Positions 43,631 to 51,309 of a stretch of DNA of 64,000 nt are shown here, in pieces; within the stretch, counting starts at the first letter, position 1; every line of letters starts with the position of its first letter. Source of the DNA: Phycisphaerae bacterium (GTDB lineage: Bacteria > Chloroflexota > Anaerolineae > 4572-78 > J111); NCBI GenBank assembly GCA_028285035.1, contig JANQQF010000167.1:28486-92485 (forward strand). Reading direction: 5' to 3'. The notes under the pieces are model-generated. The model was not told where the DNA came from. It did no database searches and worked only from the letters and a program-made list of their open reading frames with translations. The translations under genes and the position numbers were made by a program.

Positions 43631-44374
43631 ATGAAACGTATTTTGGATAACATCACCACTCAAGTTGCGCAATTGGTTGAGAAAACGGAGCCGGGACTCC
43701 ATCACGTCACCATTGATGGGTTTCAAATGACCTATCGGGACATTCATACTGATGACACGCCAGTTGGTGAGCGACTGCCAATACTAATCGGCCTACACGG
43801 ACACGGCATCCACGAGCGACAGATGGCGACGTTGGTCGGCCTTGAATTGGATCAGCCTTTTATTTATGTGGCCCTGCGCGGTTTTCATCAACTAGAAGAT
43901 GGCAGTTATAGCTGGTTCCCCTTTGAAATTCAGGACACAGAGATTACTGCGGATGAAACCGTGGTGATGCAGACTCTGGAGCGATTGGCCAAATTTATTC
44001 CGGTGGTAGTTGAGGCCAAACAGGCCGACCCCGATCAGGTTTACATCGTCGGCTACAGTATGGGTTCGGGAATGAGCCAATCCTTTATGCTCACCTACCC
44101 CGATTTGATTGCTGGGGTGGTGGCGATGGCTGGCCGATATTTTCCCGAAATTGTCCCCCACATTGCCGAGCCAACTCGCCTAAAAAACAAGCCGATGTTT
44201 ATCGGCCACGGTTTGAAGGATCTATTTATTTCGGCCAGTGAGATGGAACAGATTGTCACCTACTATGCCGATTTAGGGTTGGATGTCACCTACAAAACCT
44301 ACCAAATTCCGCACGTGGTCTCTCAAGCCGAGCGGCAGGATGTGCAGACGTGGTTAATGGCGCGACTGGGATAA
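43631..44374 (+). CDS. Alpha/beta hydrolase (phospholipase/carboxylesterase family)
   Basis: A 247-residue esterase-like protein. LPILIGLHGHGIHERQ carries the oxyanion HG motif, GYSMGSGMSQ is the nucleophile elbow (GxSxG), the acid is likely in HGLKDLFIS, and the histidine in QIPHVVSQ, the standard Ser-Asp-His order of LysoPLA/FrsA-like hydrolases. GGAGG at 43620-43624 is six bases from the ATG at 43631; an ATG at 43628 is the alternative. Probably cytosolic; substrate unknown. Confidence 0.85.
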   Translation: MKRILDNITTQVAQLVEKTEPGLHHVTIDGFQMTYRDIHTDDTPVGERLPILIGLHGHGIHERQMATLVGLELDQPFIYVALRGFHQLEDGSYSWFPFEIQDTEITADETVVMQTLERLAKFIPVVVEAKQADPDQVYIVGYSMGSGMSQSFMLTYPDLIAGVVAMAGRYFPEIVPHIAEPTRLKNKPMFIGHGLKDLFISASEMEQIVTYYADLGLDVTYKTYQIPHVVSQAERQDVQTWLMARLG

Positions 44375-44377
44375 ATT

Positions 44378-44896
44378 TTATTTTCGCTTTAAGACCACAC
44401 CGCCCTGTTGCCACAGCCCCACAGCGAAGGCCGATAATAGGAGAAAACCTGGAATGATACAAAATCCAGCGGTGATGACCCCGACCCACAGACCCCCATT
44501 CACTTGAGCCACGATGACAGCCTGTTGAGGGAAAGTAGGGCTGTAGGTAACAAGAATATCGCTATCCACAGGGTAGGTGTCCAAGAGGGTTTGCAATTCA
44601 TCCCTGCTGGGGCCGATAATCTGCTCAAAAAACCAAAGCCGTTTGCTTGTATATGCCTGGCCGTCAACCTCGTAGCGATAGGTGAAGTCACTCCAGTGAC
44701 GGCCTCCGCGTGTTCGATAAATAGCCCTATTGTTTTCGATGACGGTGCCCATCGTCGTTTCCCACCACGGATGGGCGATGGCCCCCCAAACTTCAAGCAC
44801 GTTTACAAAAATGAGGCCGATGACCCCAATCGCGATCATTATTGATACGGCTCGGAGGGCGAAGGATTTGAGAATCTTGGTCAATTGATGGATCAT
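44378..44896 (-). CDS. DUF3592 membrane protein
   Basis: A 172-residue protein with a hydrophobic helix near residues 15-38 and another near 130-160, flanking a soluble domain with TTMGTVIENNRAIYRTRGGRHWSDFTYRYEVDGQAYTSKRL and VTYSPTFPQQAV. This topology and the YRYEVDGQxY pattern are those of DUF3592. No function is known for the family. It begins nine bases after a small gene and is convergent with the esterase. Confidence 0.82.
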   Translation of the reverse strand: MIHQLTKILKSFALRAVSIMIAIGVIGLIFVNVLEVWGAIAHPWWETTMGTVIENNRAIYRTRGGRHWSDFTYRYEVDGQAYTSKRLWFFEQIIGPSRDELQTLLDTYPVDSDILVTYSPTFPQQAVIVAQVNGGLWVGVITAGFCIIPGFLLLSAFAVGLWQQGGVVLKRK

Positions 44897-44905
44897 AAGA
44901 AAATA

Positions 44906-45265
44906 TTACCACCGCCAGGTGATAAACCCTTCTTTATCAAACTGGGGCCAGCTAATTGAATACGGCTGACCATCCTTTAACATAATTTTCCACCGCCCCT
45001 TTGTCAGGGTATCAACATCCGCCTCGGTGACCCCCCGCCGCGCCAACTCGGCGAAGTAGGCTTTGTCATCCGCTTCGACTGAGCCACGGTCTTCACTCGT
45101 TTCCACCCAAATCAAAAATTCACACGCCGCAATGAGGCGGGCGTGCTGTGTTTCGTTTGCTGGTTCAAACATTCCCTCAGCCCAAGGCGTGGCGTACTGG
45201 TAGGTGACGATGGTGCCAATGAAATCATCGTTTAAGGATAACTCCATTGGGGCTTTGTTGGGCAT
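44906..45265 (-). CDS. Hypothetical protein
   Basis: A 119-residue soluble protein without recognised family. It is rich in acidic and aromatic residues (FIGTIVTYQYATPWAEGMFEPANETQHARLIAACEFLIWVE near the N-terminus, PYSISWPQFDKEGFITWRW at the C-terminus). It starts just upstream of, and is probably co-transcribed with, the DUF3592 protein. The clean ATG and Trp-rich end suggest a real gene. Confidence 0.65.
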   Translation of the reverse strand: MPNKAPMELSLNDDFIGTIVTYQYATPWAEGMFEPANETQHARLIAACEFLIWVETSEDRGSVEADDKAYFAELARRGVTEADVDTLTKGRWKIMLKDGQPYSISWPQFDKEGFITWRW

Positions 45266-45296
45266 TAAATGTCTCCAATAAAAATAGCTTTGAGTT

Positions 45297-45326
45297 AGGC
45301 ATCCGAAAGTGCACCTTCGGATGCCT
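45297..45326. repeat. Palindromic hairpin of the CCGAAAGTGCA family, second copy
   Basis: AGGCATCCGAA (45297-45307) and TTCGGATGCCT (45316-45326) form an 11-bp stem around AGTGCACC. The CCGAAAGTGCA core is the same as in the palindrome at 12784-12809. Confidence 0.65.
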
Positions 45327-45423
45327 TATGTTCATCACCTTGGTGATGTGCGAAGCTCGTGAAAACTTCTATGTTAATCATTATCATTCTCGCCAATTTG
45401 ACAAATATGTAACCTAGATTATG

Positions 45424-45448
45424 ATTTAATAAAAATGATTTATTAAAT
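45424..45448. promoter_or_regulatory. Perfect palindromic operator before ROK gene
   Basis: ATTTAATAAA (45424-45433) and TTTATTAAAT (45439-45448) form a perfect inverted repeat with a five-base spacer, nine bases upstream of the putative start of a ROK-family repressor. Such TTTATTAAAT half-sites are typical of ROK operators, so this is probably an autoregulatory site. Confidence 0.7.
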
Positions 45449-45457
45449 AACTAGGCA

Positions 45458-46726
45458 TTGTTCGTGCTCGCTTTGAATGGTAGCAATATTGTCCAAGTGA
45501 AGAGCCATAATCGGCAAGCAATTTTGTTGCAACTCCTGCATCATCCGCTTTCCCGGGTAGAGCTGGCAGACACGCTTGGGCTTTCGGCAATGACGGTCAC
45601 CAACCTGATCAACGAGCTTTTGGCTGAAGGGTGGGTGGTTTCGAATGAGACCTCAGACAGCGATACTTTTAGCAAAAGAGGCCGAGGCCGACCCCGTATT
45701 TGTATGCGCATTAATCCACAGGCAGGGTATGTGATTGGAGTCCAAATTGGCATCGGCACCTACCGAGTGGCTCAGCTTGATCTGCTCGGTTTGCTCATCA
45801 ACAGCATTGAAAATAATTTTGATATTCAACAGGCTGGCGAGAATGTGTTAGCTGAGATTGGCCAAACGATCAAGGTGTTGATCGATCAGGCTGGCTTACG
45901 TCACGATAAAATCGTGGGTATCGGGGTTGGTGCTTCTGGTTTGGTCGATGTGGCGCAGGGCATCAACATCTACGCGCCAAGTTTAGGCTGGCAAAATCTG
46001 CCGATTGCGGCGTTATTGAGCCACCAAACCAATCTGCCTGTCGTCGTTGAAAACAATGTACGGGCGATGACCTTGGCCGAGGTCTACTTTGGGCAAGGCC
46101 GCGAGGGACAGTCGCTGGCTTTTATTTTTGGCCGGATTGGCGTGGCGGCTGGCTTGGCTATTCAAGGGCGGGTTGTGCGTGGTGCTCAGTTTGGGGCGGG
46201 TGAGATTGGTCATACGACTATTCTGCCCTCGGGTGGGGCGCAGTGTCGTTGTGGGCGATACGGCTGCTTGGAAACCTTGGTGGCCCAGCCCAGTCTGTTG
46301 CAGAGTGCTGGTTCGTTGCCGGTGGTGGCTCAGGCGTGGGCCGATGCCAAAATCGAGACCACGGTGGAGCAGCTCGAAACGGTTTTTGAACTCGCCCGAG
46401 CGGGTGAAGCGCAAGTGGTTCACGAGGTTGAACAAGTGGCCCACTACTTGGGTATTGCTTTGAGTAATTTGGTAAACACCATCAATCCCGAACGAATGGT
46501 CCTTGGCGGGATGTATGCCCAAGGGGCGGATTTATTTTTACCATTGCTCCGCGAGCGTGTGGCCGAGGTTGGGTTTGGCGGCTTGGGCGAGCAAGTTCAC
46601 ATCGAAGCGACGACGTTTGGGCTTGATGCTGGTGTCATTGGGGCCGGAAGTGTGGCTTTGGCGAGCTTGTTTTATGAAGCGGATCGTCTCCCCAATCATT
46701 CAACAATTCAACAATTCAACAATTAA
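45458..46726 (+). CDS. ROK family transcriptional regulator
   Basis: A 422-residue regulator with an N-terminal winged HTH (residues 18-60: NRQAILLQLLHHPLSRVELADTLGLSAMTVTNLINELL) and a C-terminal sugar-kinase-like ROK domain. The zinc-binding CRCGRYGCLE motif is present (CxCGxxGCxE), and VVVENNVRAMTLAE plus GAGEIGHTTI match the sugar/phosphate-binding region. The start is a TTG at 45458; a GTG at 45464 is an alternative, and no good ribosome-binding site is visible. The last residues (STIQQFNN) are encoded by a tandem repeat. It probably represses its own transcription and nearby oxidoreductase genes in response to a sugar. Confidence 0.88.
   Translation: MFVLALNGSNIVQVKSHNRQAILLQLLHHPLSRVELADTLGLSAMTVTNLINELLAEGWVVSNETSDSDTFSKRGRGRPRICMRINPQAGYVIGVQIGIGTYRVAQLDLLGLLINSIENNFDIQQAGENVLAEIGQTIKVLIDQAGLRHDKIVGIGVGASGLVDVAQGINIYAPSLGWQNLPIAALLSHQTNLPVVVENNVRAMTLAEVYFGQGREGQSLAFIFGRIGVAAGLAIQGRVVRGAQFGAGEIGHTTILPSGGAQCRCGRYGCLETLVAQPSLLQSAGSLPVVAQAWADAKIETTVEQLETVFELARAGEAQVVHEVEQVAHYLGIALSNLVNTINPERMVLGGMYAQGADLFLPLLRERVAEVGFGGLGEQVHIEATTFGLDAGVIGAGSVALASLFYEADRLPNHSTIQQFNN
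46698..46724 (+). repeat. Tandem ATTCAACA repeat
   Basis: ATTCAACA occurs three times head to tail and ends with ATT. The repeat encodes the C-terminus of the ROK protein, suggesting that the original stop was replaced by repeat sequence. Confidence 0.75.
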
Positions 46727-46786
46727 TCGCATTAATTTTTTATTTTGACGTAGAAAAAATCATTATCAAAAGAAAAGGAAATACTG

Positions 46787-47938
46787 ATGATTGAAATTCG
46801 TTCACCTCATTTAACTGGTGCAGAAGTTTCGTGGTTTGCGCCGATTTGTAGCGATGATTACGAGTATCTGGCTGTTCCGGAAAATCGATTAAAGTCGAAC
46901 TTTGAACATACGTCCGAAATTTTACTGACGGCCGACAAGCTGGGCTTTCGCAACATTCTTTGCCCTTCCTCCTATCAGGTCGGTCAGGATGTTTGGACCT
47001 TTGCCTCGGCGGTGGCCAGTCAAACTGAGCAGATCAATATGTTGGCGGCGATTCGCACAGGTGAGTTGTGGCCACCGATGCTGGCTCGCTCTATTGCGAC
47101 TCTCGACCATATCCTGAAAGGGCGACTGACGATCAATATCATTTCCTCCAACCGCCCCGGCGAAAATCTTGACTCACGCTCACGCTATCAACGTTCTCGC
47201 GAGGTGATCGAAATTCTTAAGCAAGCCTGGACGCAAGATTACATCGATTATGAAGGTGAGTTTTACCAAATCAAATTGGAGACCACCGACCCCGTGAAGC
47301 CATATCAGCAAAATGGTGGTCCGCTGCTTTACTTTGGTGGCTACTCACCAGATGGAAAAGACTTATGTGCCCAGCATTGTGATGTCTATCTGATGTGGCC
47401 CGATACCGAAGAAAATTTACGCGGGCATATGGAAGATTTGACCACCAAGGCGCAGGCGTATGATCGTAAACTTGACTATGGATTGCGGGTGCATATGATT
47501 GTGCGGGAGACTGAGGACGAAGCGCGTGTTGCTGCGCAAAAGTTGGTTTCAAAATTAGACGATGAGTTTGGTACTGAGATCCGCAATCGTGCTCAGGATG
47601 CGAAAACGTTAGGGGTTGCCTTGCAGGCCGAGGCCCGCGAGCGATCTGATGCTGAGGGATTTGTGGAGCCGCACCTATGGACCGGCGTGGGACGGGCGCG
47701 TTCAGGTTGTGGGGCTGCGCTGGTCGGCGATCCCGATCAGATTGTGGCCAAAATCAAGCGCTATATGGATATGGGCATTCGGGCTTTCATCTTCTCGGGC
47801 TACCCACACTTGAGCGAAGCTAAACTGTTCGCCGAGTATGTCCTGCCCCAGCTTGAAACGGTTTCAATGCCGCAGGAGCAAGGTCGTATTCCCCAAGCAA
47901 TGCCGCTTACTCCGCTGGGGGCGGGTGAGCGTCGGTAG
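46787..47938 (+). CDS. LLM class flavin-dependent monooxygenase (SsuD-like)
   Basis: A 383-residue luciferase-like monooxygenase. The pattern matches alkanesulfonate monooxygenase relatives: ILCPSSYQVGQDVWTFASAVASQTEQINMLAAIRTGELWPPMLARSIATLDHILKGRLTINII in pieces, followed by SRYQRSREVIEILKQAW and LLYFGGYSPDGKDLCAQHCDVYLMW. FMNH2 would be provided by a separate reductase. AAAGGA precedes the ATG. A small palindrome AATTAAT-CGC-ATTAATT at 46721-46737 lies upstream. Position after the ROK gene suggests common control; the substrate (organosulfonate, or a carbon compound) is not known. Confidence 0.88.
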   Translation: MIEIRSPHLTGAEVSWFAPICSDDYEYLAVPENRLKSNFEHTSEILLTADKLGFRNILCPSSYQVGQDVWTFASAVASQTEQINMLAAIRTGELWPPMLARSIATLDHILKGRLTINIISSNRPGENLDSRSRYQRSREVIEILKQAWTQDYIDYEGEFYQIKLETTDPVKPYQQNGGPLLYFGGYSPDGKDLCAQHCDVYLMWPDTEENLRGHMEDLTTKAQAYDRKLDYGLRVHMIVRETEDEARVAAQKLVSKLDDEFGTEIRNRAQDAKTLGVALQAEARERSDAEGFVEPHLWTGVGRARSGCGAALVGDPDQIVAKIKRYMDMGIRAFIFSGYPHLSEAKLFAEYVLPQLETVSMPQEQGRIPQAMPLTPLGAGERR

Positions 47939-48073
47939 AGAAATATATAGTCAAGGAAAGTGAATAGCTCATGTTGGTAAATAGTATTTTTCTCTTGGGG
48001 CATCGATTACAAAATTACCACTTACTAATTACACCAATAACATAGATGGGGAGAGTGAGATAATTTTTACTAG

Positions 48074-48100
48074 CCACTATCCACCAATTACTAACCACTA
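48074..48100 (+). repeat. CACTATCCAC-AATTACTAA repeat, copy 1
   Basis: CCACTATCCACCAATTACTA and a following ACCACTA. It matches 23 of 27 positions with the element at 49134-49160. Both lie about 20 bases before the start of a plus-strand gene. Confidence 0.6.
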
Positions 48101-48119
48101 TTTTTAAGGGAGCATATCA

Positions 48120-49082
48120 TTGAATACCTATCGAATTCCCAACACTGATCTGGAGGTGAGCCGTCTGGCTTATGGCACTTGGCATATGGGTGGTTCCTGG
48201 GATGACACGCCGTTGTCGGATGATTTACGAGAGCGGGCCAACCAATTGATTTTGGCTGCGGTTGAGGGCGGCATCAATCACATCGATCTGGCCGACATTT
48301 ACACGCTGGGCAAGTCTGATGAGTGTGTGGGCTATGCCTTGCAGCAGAATCCGGGGCTGCGGGAGAAGTTGGTTTTACAAGCTAAAGTGGGTATCGTGAT
48401 CCCAAGCGGTGACGATCCTGGGTACTACAATTTTGATTATGACCACATCGTTGGGGCTGTTGAAGGAACTCTGCAGCGGTTAGGCACCGACTATGTTGAT
48501 TTGTTGGCTTTGCATCGCCCGGATGCCTTGGTTGAGCCAGAAGAAGTGGCCCGAGCCTTGGACCACCTCCATAGCAGCGGCAAGGTTCGCTACTTTGGGG
48601 TGAGCAATCATAATGCCTCACAAATCGCGCTGCTACAAAAGTATGTCAATCAGCCGCTCGTGCTCAATCAGCTTGAGCTAAACCTGTTGCACCACTATCT
48701 TATCAGCGATGGCTTGATCGTGAACACCACCGATGCGCCGTACACAGCAGGCACAGGCACGCTGGAATTCTGTCGCTTGCATGATATGATGATCCAGGCG
48801 TGGTCACCCGTTGCAGGGGGGCGATTGTTTAACCCAGAGGCCGAGAATGAGAATGAGCGCAATGTGGCTATTCTCATCAATGAACTCGCTGCAAAATATG
48901 AGACAACACCTGAAGCGATTGCGATTGGTTGGTTGTTGCGTCATCCTGCTCCCGTTCAACCCATTATCGGCACGCTCAAAGTCGAACGACTGCAGCAAAC
49001 AATGCCCGGCGACCAAGTCTCACTCACCCGTATTGAATGGTACAAATTGCTTGCTGCGGCTCGTGGCGTAGGGGTGCCTTAA
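48120..49082 (+). CDS. Aldo/keto reductase
   Basis: A 320-residue TIM-barrel oxidoreductase of the YdhF/Tas-like AKR group. The catalytic tetrad is Asp56, Tyr61, Lys89 and His132 (HIDLADIYTLGKSDE, VLQAKVG, LALHRPD). The C-terminal phosphate-binding loop is IIGTLKVERL. The start is a TTG at 48120 with GGGAG upstream; no ATG is available nearby in frame. It reduces carbonyls with NADPH. It probably belongs with the LLM monooxygenase gene 180 bases upstream. Confidence 0.88.
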   Translation: MNTYRIPNTDLEVSRLAYGTWHMGGSWDDTPLSDDLRERANQLILAAVEGGINHIDLADIYTLGKSDECVGYALQQNPGLREKLVLQAKVGIVIPSGDDPGYYNFDYDHIVGAVEGTLQRLGTDYVDLLALHRPDALVEPEEVARALDHLHSSGKVRYFGVSNHNASQIALLQKYVNQPLVLNQLELNLLHHYLISDGLIVNTTDAPYTAGTGTLEFCRLHDMMIQAWSPVAGGRLFNPEAENENERNVAILINELAAKYETTPEAIAIGWLLRHPAPVQPIIGTLKVERLQQTMPGDQVSLTRIEWYKLLAAARGVGVP

Positions 49083-49133
49083 ATTATTCTAAGGGGTTGA
49101 GAATGAAGTTGAGTCTTAATCCCTTAGCCCTAA

Positions 49134-49160
49134 TCACTATCCACTAATTACTAATCACTG
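49134..49160 (+). repeat. CACTATCCAC-AATTACTAA repeat, copy 2
   Basis: TCACTATCCACTAATTACTA and a following ATCACTG, paralogous to the element at 48074-48100. It lies just upstream of the amphi-Trp gene's ribosome-binding site. Confidence 0.6.
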
Positions 49161-49178
49161 AATTAAGGAGATCATCCA

Positions 49179-49415
49179 ATGTCTGAAAAAAGTGAACGCG
49201 ATATCGAAAAAGTGTATTCCATTAAAGAATTTGTAGCTAAGCTCCGTCGGTTGGCCGATGCGCTTGAGAATGACGATCGATTTTCTATTCAGATCGCTGG
49301 CGAACGGATCTATGTGCCCAAGCACGCCACCATCAGCCTTGAGCACGAACGATCTGACGACAGCGAAGAGATCGAATTTCAGTTAAAGTGGGATTTGAAA
49401 AGCAAAGACGATTAG
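49179..49415 (+). CDS. Amphi-Trp domain protein
   Basis: A 78-residue protein that matches the amphi-Trp family: a charged N-terminal helix (EKVYSIKEFVAKLRRLADALENDDRFSIQI), then a beta segment (AGERIYVPKHATISLEHERSDDSEEIEFQLKW) with the terminal EFQLKW tryptophan. Function is unknown; members often occur next to redox or stress genes. AAGGAG lies nine bases before the ATG. It is convergent with the selenoprotein gene. Confidence 0.85.
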   Translation: MSEKSERDIEKVYSIKEFVAKLRRLADALENDDRFSIQIAGERIYVPKHATISLEHERSDDSEEIEFQLKWDLKSKDD

Positions 49416-49535
49416 TCAAACAGAACTTACGCACTCAGGCATTCGGACGAATGCTCTACGTTGGTCTGAAGGGCCTGATGCAGAGCGTCACGCCAAATAT
49501 GAGAGGTTGAATTTTAATTGAAGTGGGATTGGGAG

Positions 49536-49573
49536 ATTTACGATGGACTGTATCATCACAGCCCATCGTAAAT
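49536..49573. repeat. Hairpin between convergent genes
   Basis: ATTTACGATGG (49536-49546) and CCATCGTAAAT (49563-49573) pair perfectly, with an inner CTGT/ACAG pairing. It lies between the amphi-Trp stop and the selenoprotein stop. There is no T-tract, so it may be a repeat rather than a terminator. A smaller GCATTCG-GA-CGAATGC palindrome lies at 49439-49454. Confidence 0.6.
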
Positions 49574-49585
49574 CGTAAATTGCAA

Positions 49586-50353
49586 CTATTTTGCCCCTGG
49601 ATCATCATCCGGTTTAAAGAACAACTTGCCTTGGTCATACAGCGTTTGCCAATCGCTCAAGGCTTGTGGCCCGGCTCGTAGCAAGCCTGCGAGCCGTTTT
49701 TCTTTGTCAACATCACGATAATCGAGACGCTCGACCTTGAAGGGGGCCAGTTTTTCTCGATTGCGACGGCGGTCAAGGACATCCAGATAGTAAATGACAG
49801 CGTTCTCCGCGCTTTTTGCATCAGTCCAGTCGGATTTATAAAGGGGCATTCCACTTCGGTTAAAAATCCAGGTCATATTGGCTAAGGCTCCAAAGCGACG
49901 ATGGCAAGCCCCATCAAGGGCATCAAGATAAATGGTTCGCGAAACCCCGTCCCGCTCCTGCAAGGCTCTGGCAGCACGCAATTTATCCTCCATCGATTGA
50001 TGATGACGATAATTTTCGCCTGGATGGGCTTCGTGGGTGTAGAGAAATATCGAACCAACACCCTGATCTTGGTATTGATCTGCGACTGCATTCATGGATA
50101 GCGACGCCATCCCACAATACGGTCAGGTGAAGCTGCCAAACTCAACGACGGTCAATTTGTTCTGCTTCAAAATCGTCAATAGGGTCGTCTCCACCAATGG
50201 GTTTTCTTTATCATCGGTGACTTGCCACAGGGGAAAATCAGGTGCTTTTTTGCCAAGCTGAGGGACATCTGCAAAAAACTGCCGAGCAAAAATAAACCAC
50301 TCCTCGGTAAAGTCTGCATAATTGTATCGTTTTATCATTTCCTGTTGGTTCAT
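49586..50353 (-). CDS. Deiodinase-like thioredoxin-fold selenoprotein (in-frame UGA at 50123-50125)
   Basis: A 255-codon reading frame interrupted only by a UGA at codon 77, with both parts in the same frame and highly coherent. The context is EFGSFT-U-PYCGMASL, the deiodinase/redoxin active-site loop (animal deiodinases have FGSCT-U-PP). After it comes SIFLYTHEAHPGENYRHHQSMEDKLRAARAL, matching the deiodinase EAH and HxSxxDRxxAA region, then FGALANMTWIFNRSGMPLYK. The local pair is U77-x2-C80, a redox motif of thioredoxin type. A hairpin with a GUC apical loop begins 10 nt after the UGA. Read this way it is a single full-length gene rather than two fragments. The start at 50353 has AAGGA upstream. 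Function: probably a thiol/selenol redox enzyme or dehalogenase-like protein; iodothyronine activity is not implied. Confidence 0.8.
50096..50112 (-). promoter_or_regulatory. Candidate bacterial SECIS hairpin downstream of UGA codon
   Basis: On the minus strand GGAUGGC pairs with GCUAUCC (7 bp, one G-U) around the apical loop GUC. The loop G lies 18 nt after the UGA, and it is the first loop base. This fits the published bacterial SECIS model (short stem, loop of at least three with a G in the first two positions, UGA-to-loop distance about 16-37 nt) as I recall it. Folding was done by eye only. Confidence 0.6.
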
Positions 50354-50370
50354 TAAGATTTCCTTTCTGA

Positions 50371-50400
50371 ATTATATTTAGTGATAGGATTTCACCACAA
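50371..50400 (-). promoter_or_regulatory. Candidate promoter of the selenoprotein gene
   Basis: On the minus strand TTGTGG (50400-50395) and TATAAT (50376-50371) are separated by 18 bases, 17 bases before the ATG. The leader would be very short. A separate promoter suggests independent expression from the nitroreductase upstream. Confidence 0.4.
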
Positions 50401-50559
50401 TTGACTTTTCTTGTTAGTACGTAATTGGTAGAGCATATTTAGATTGTTGCTACATTCTACCCTTGTACGTAAGCCTTTGAATGGCTCCAATATACGATTG
50501 ACGAACGTGCGTGTCCAAAATTTTCATTTACCCAATCGTAAATCTGAAATCGTCAACCC

Positions 50560-51309
50560 TTAATCGACGTTATCTGCATCACGATACATCACGCGATGTC
50601 GTTTATTTTTGACCCAATCGTCAATATCATCAGTGGTCCAATAATTCTCCATATTAAATGTATTCCAATTCATAATCTCGGGGAGTTCTCGTTTCCAGCG
50701 CTTGTACGAAGGCTTGAGTGGGGGACCAAAGCACATAATGTCGATAATTGATAAATCATCGGGGACACCGAGGAGGGGTTTGTACTGGCTTTGGATTTCC
50801 TCCTGCCCGATGGCTGTCACCCACCACACCGCATACCCCAAGGAGGCAGCGGCCAAGTGAGCCGACATGACCGAGGCAGCTACACTTTGTAGCAAAATGC
50901 GCTCGGCGTTGACTTTGTAGAGCTTATCTAATTCGGAGTCATCATTGAGCACAGGAAAGGCACGAATAAAACGGAAATCGGCGGCGACCAAAATCAGCCC
51001 TGGAGCTGTGCCCATTCCCTTGTAGTTTGGCGTCGGAAACTTCATCCCTAATTTTGCCCGACGTTGCTGTTCCGCTAAAAAGGTATCCGCTAACTTTTGC
51101 TTCATCTCCGGCTCAGTGATCACAATGTAATGCCACGGCTGAGCATTCGCCCCCGAGGGTCCGTGACGCGCCGCATCCAGAATCATTTCAAAATGCTTAC
51201 GGGGCACTTTGTAATTGGGATCAAACGCCCGATTTGTTAGGCGATTGCTCACGACATCCATCAACGCATTGTATCGATCGACCTGATTGAATTTGTTGTC
51301 ATCACTCAT
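50560..51309 (-). CDS. Nitroreductase family protein
   Basis: A 249-residue FMN-dependent protein. RLTNRAFDPNYKVPRKHFEMILDAARHGPSGANAQPWHYIVI is the N-terminal FMN-binding signature, ASVMSAHLAAASLGYAVWWVTAIGQ the dimerisation helix and following loop, and IDIMCFGPPL the C-terminal strand. Family functions include NAD(P)H-dependent nitro/quinone reduction and reductive dehalogenation of iodotyrosine. The 65-residue C-terminal extension beyond this strand is unusual. It lies 206 bases upstream of the selenoprotein gene on the same strand, and divergently from an AraC regulator. Confidence 0.88.
   Translation of the reverse strand: MSDDNKFNQVDRYNALMDVVSNRLTNRAFDPNYKVPRKHFEMILDAARHGPSGANAQPWHYIVITEPEMKQKLADTFLAEQQRRAKLGMKFPTPNYKGMGTAPGLILVAADFRFIRAFPVLNDDSELDKLYKVNAERILLQSVAASVMSAHLAAASLGYAVWWVTAIGQEEIQSQYKPLLGVPDDLSIIDIMCFGPPLKPSYKRWKRELPEIMNWNTFNMENYWTTDDIDDWVKNKRHRVMYRDADNVD

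Noticed and set aside
46013..46522. 169-codon open frame on the minus strand inside the ROK gene
   Set aside because: The plus strand encodes conserved ROK motifs throughout; the minus-strand protein shows no recognisable domain.
49586..50353. Reading the deiodinase-like locus as a pseudogene with a nonsense mutation
   Set aside because: Both halves stay in one frame without decay, the stop lies exactly at the catalytic chalcogen position, and a SECIS-like hairpin follows. Sec decoding explains this better, though the sel genes are not in the window.
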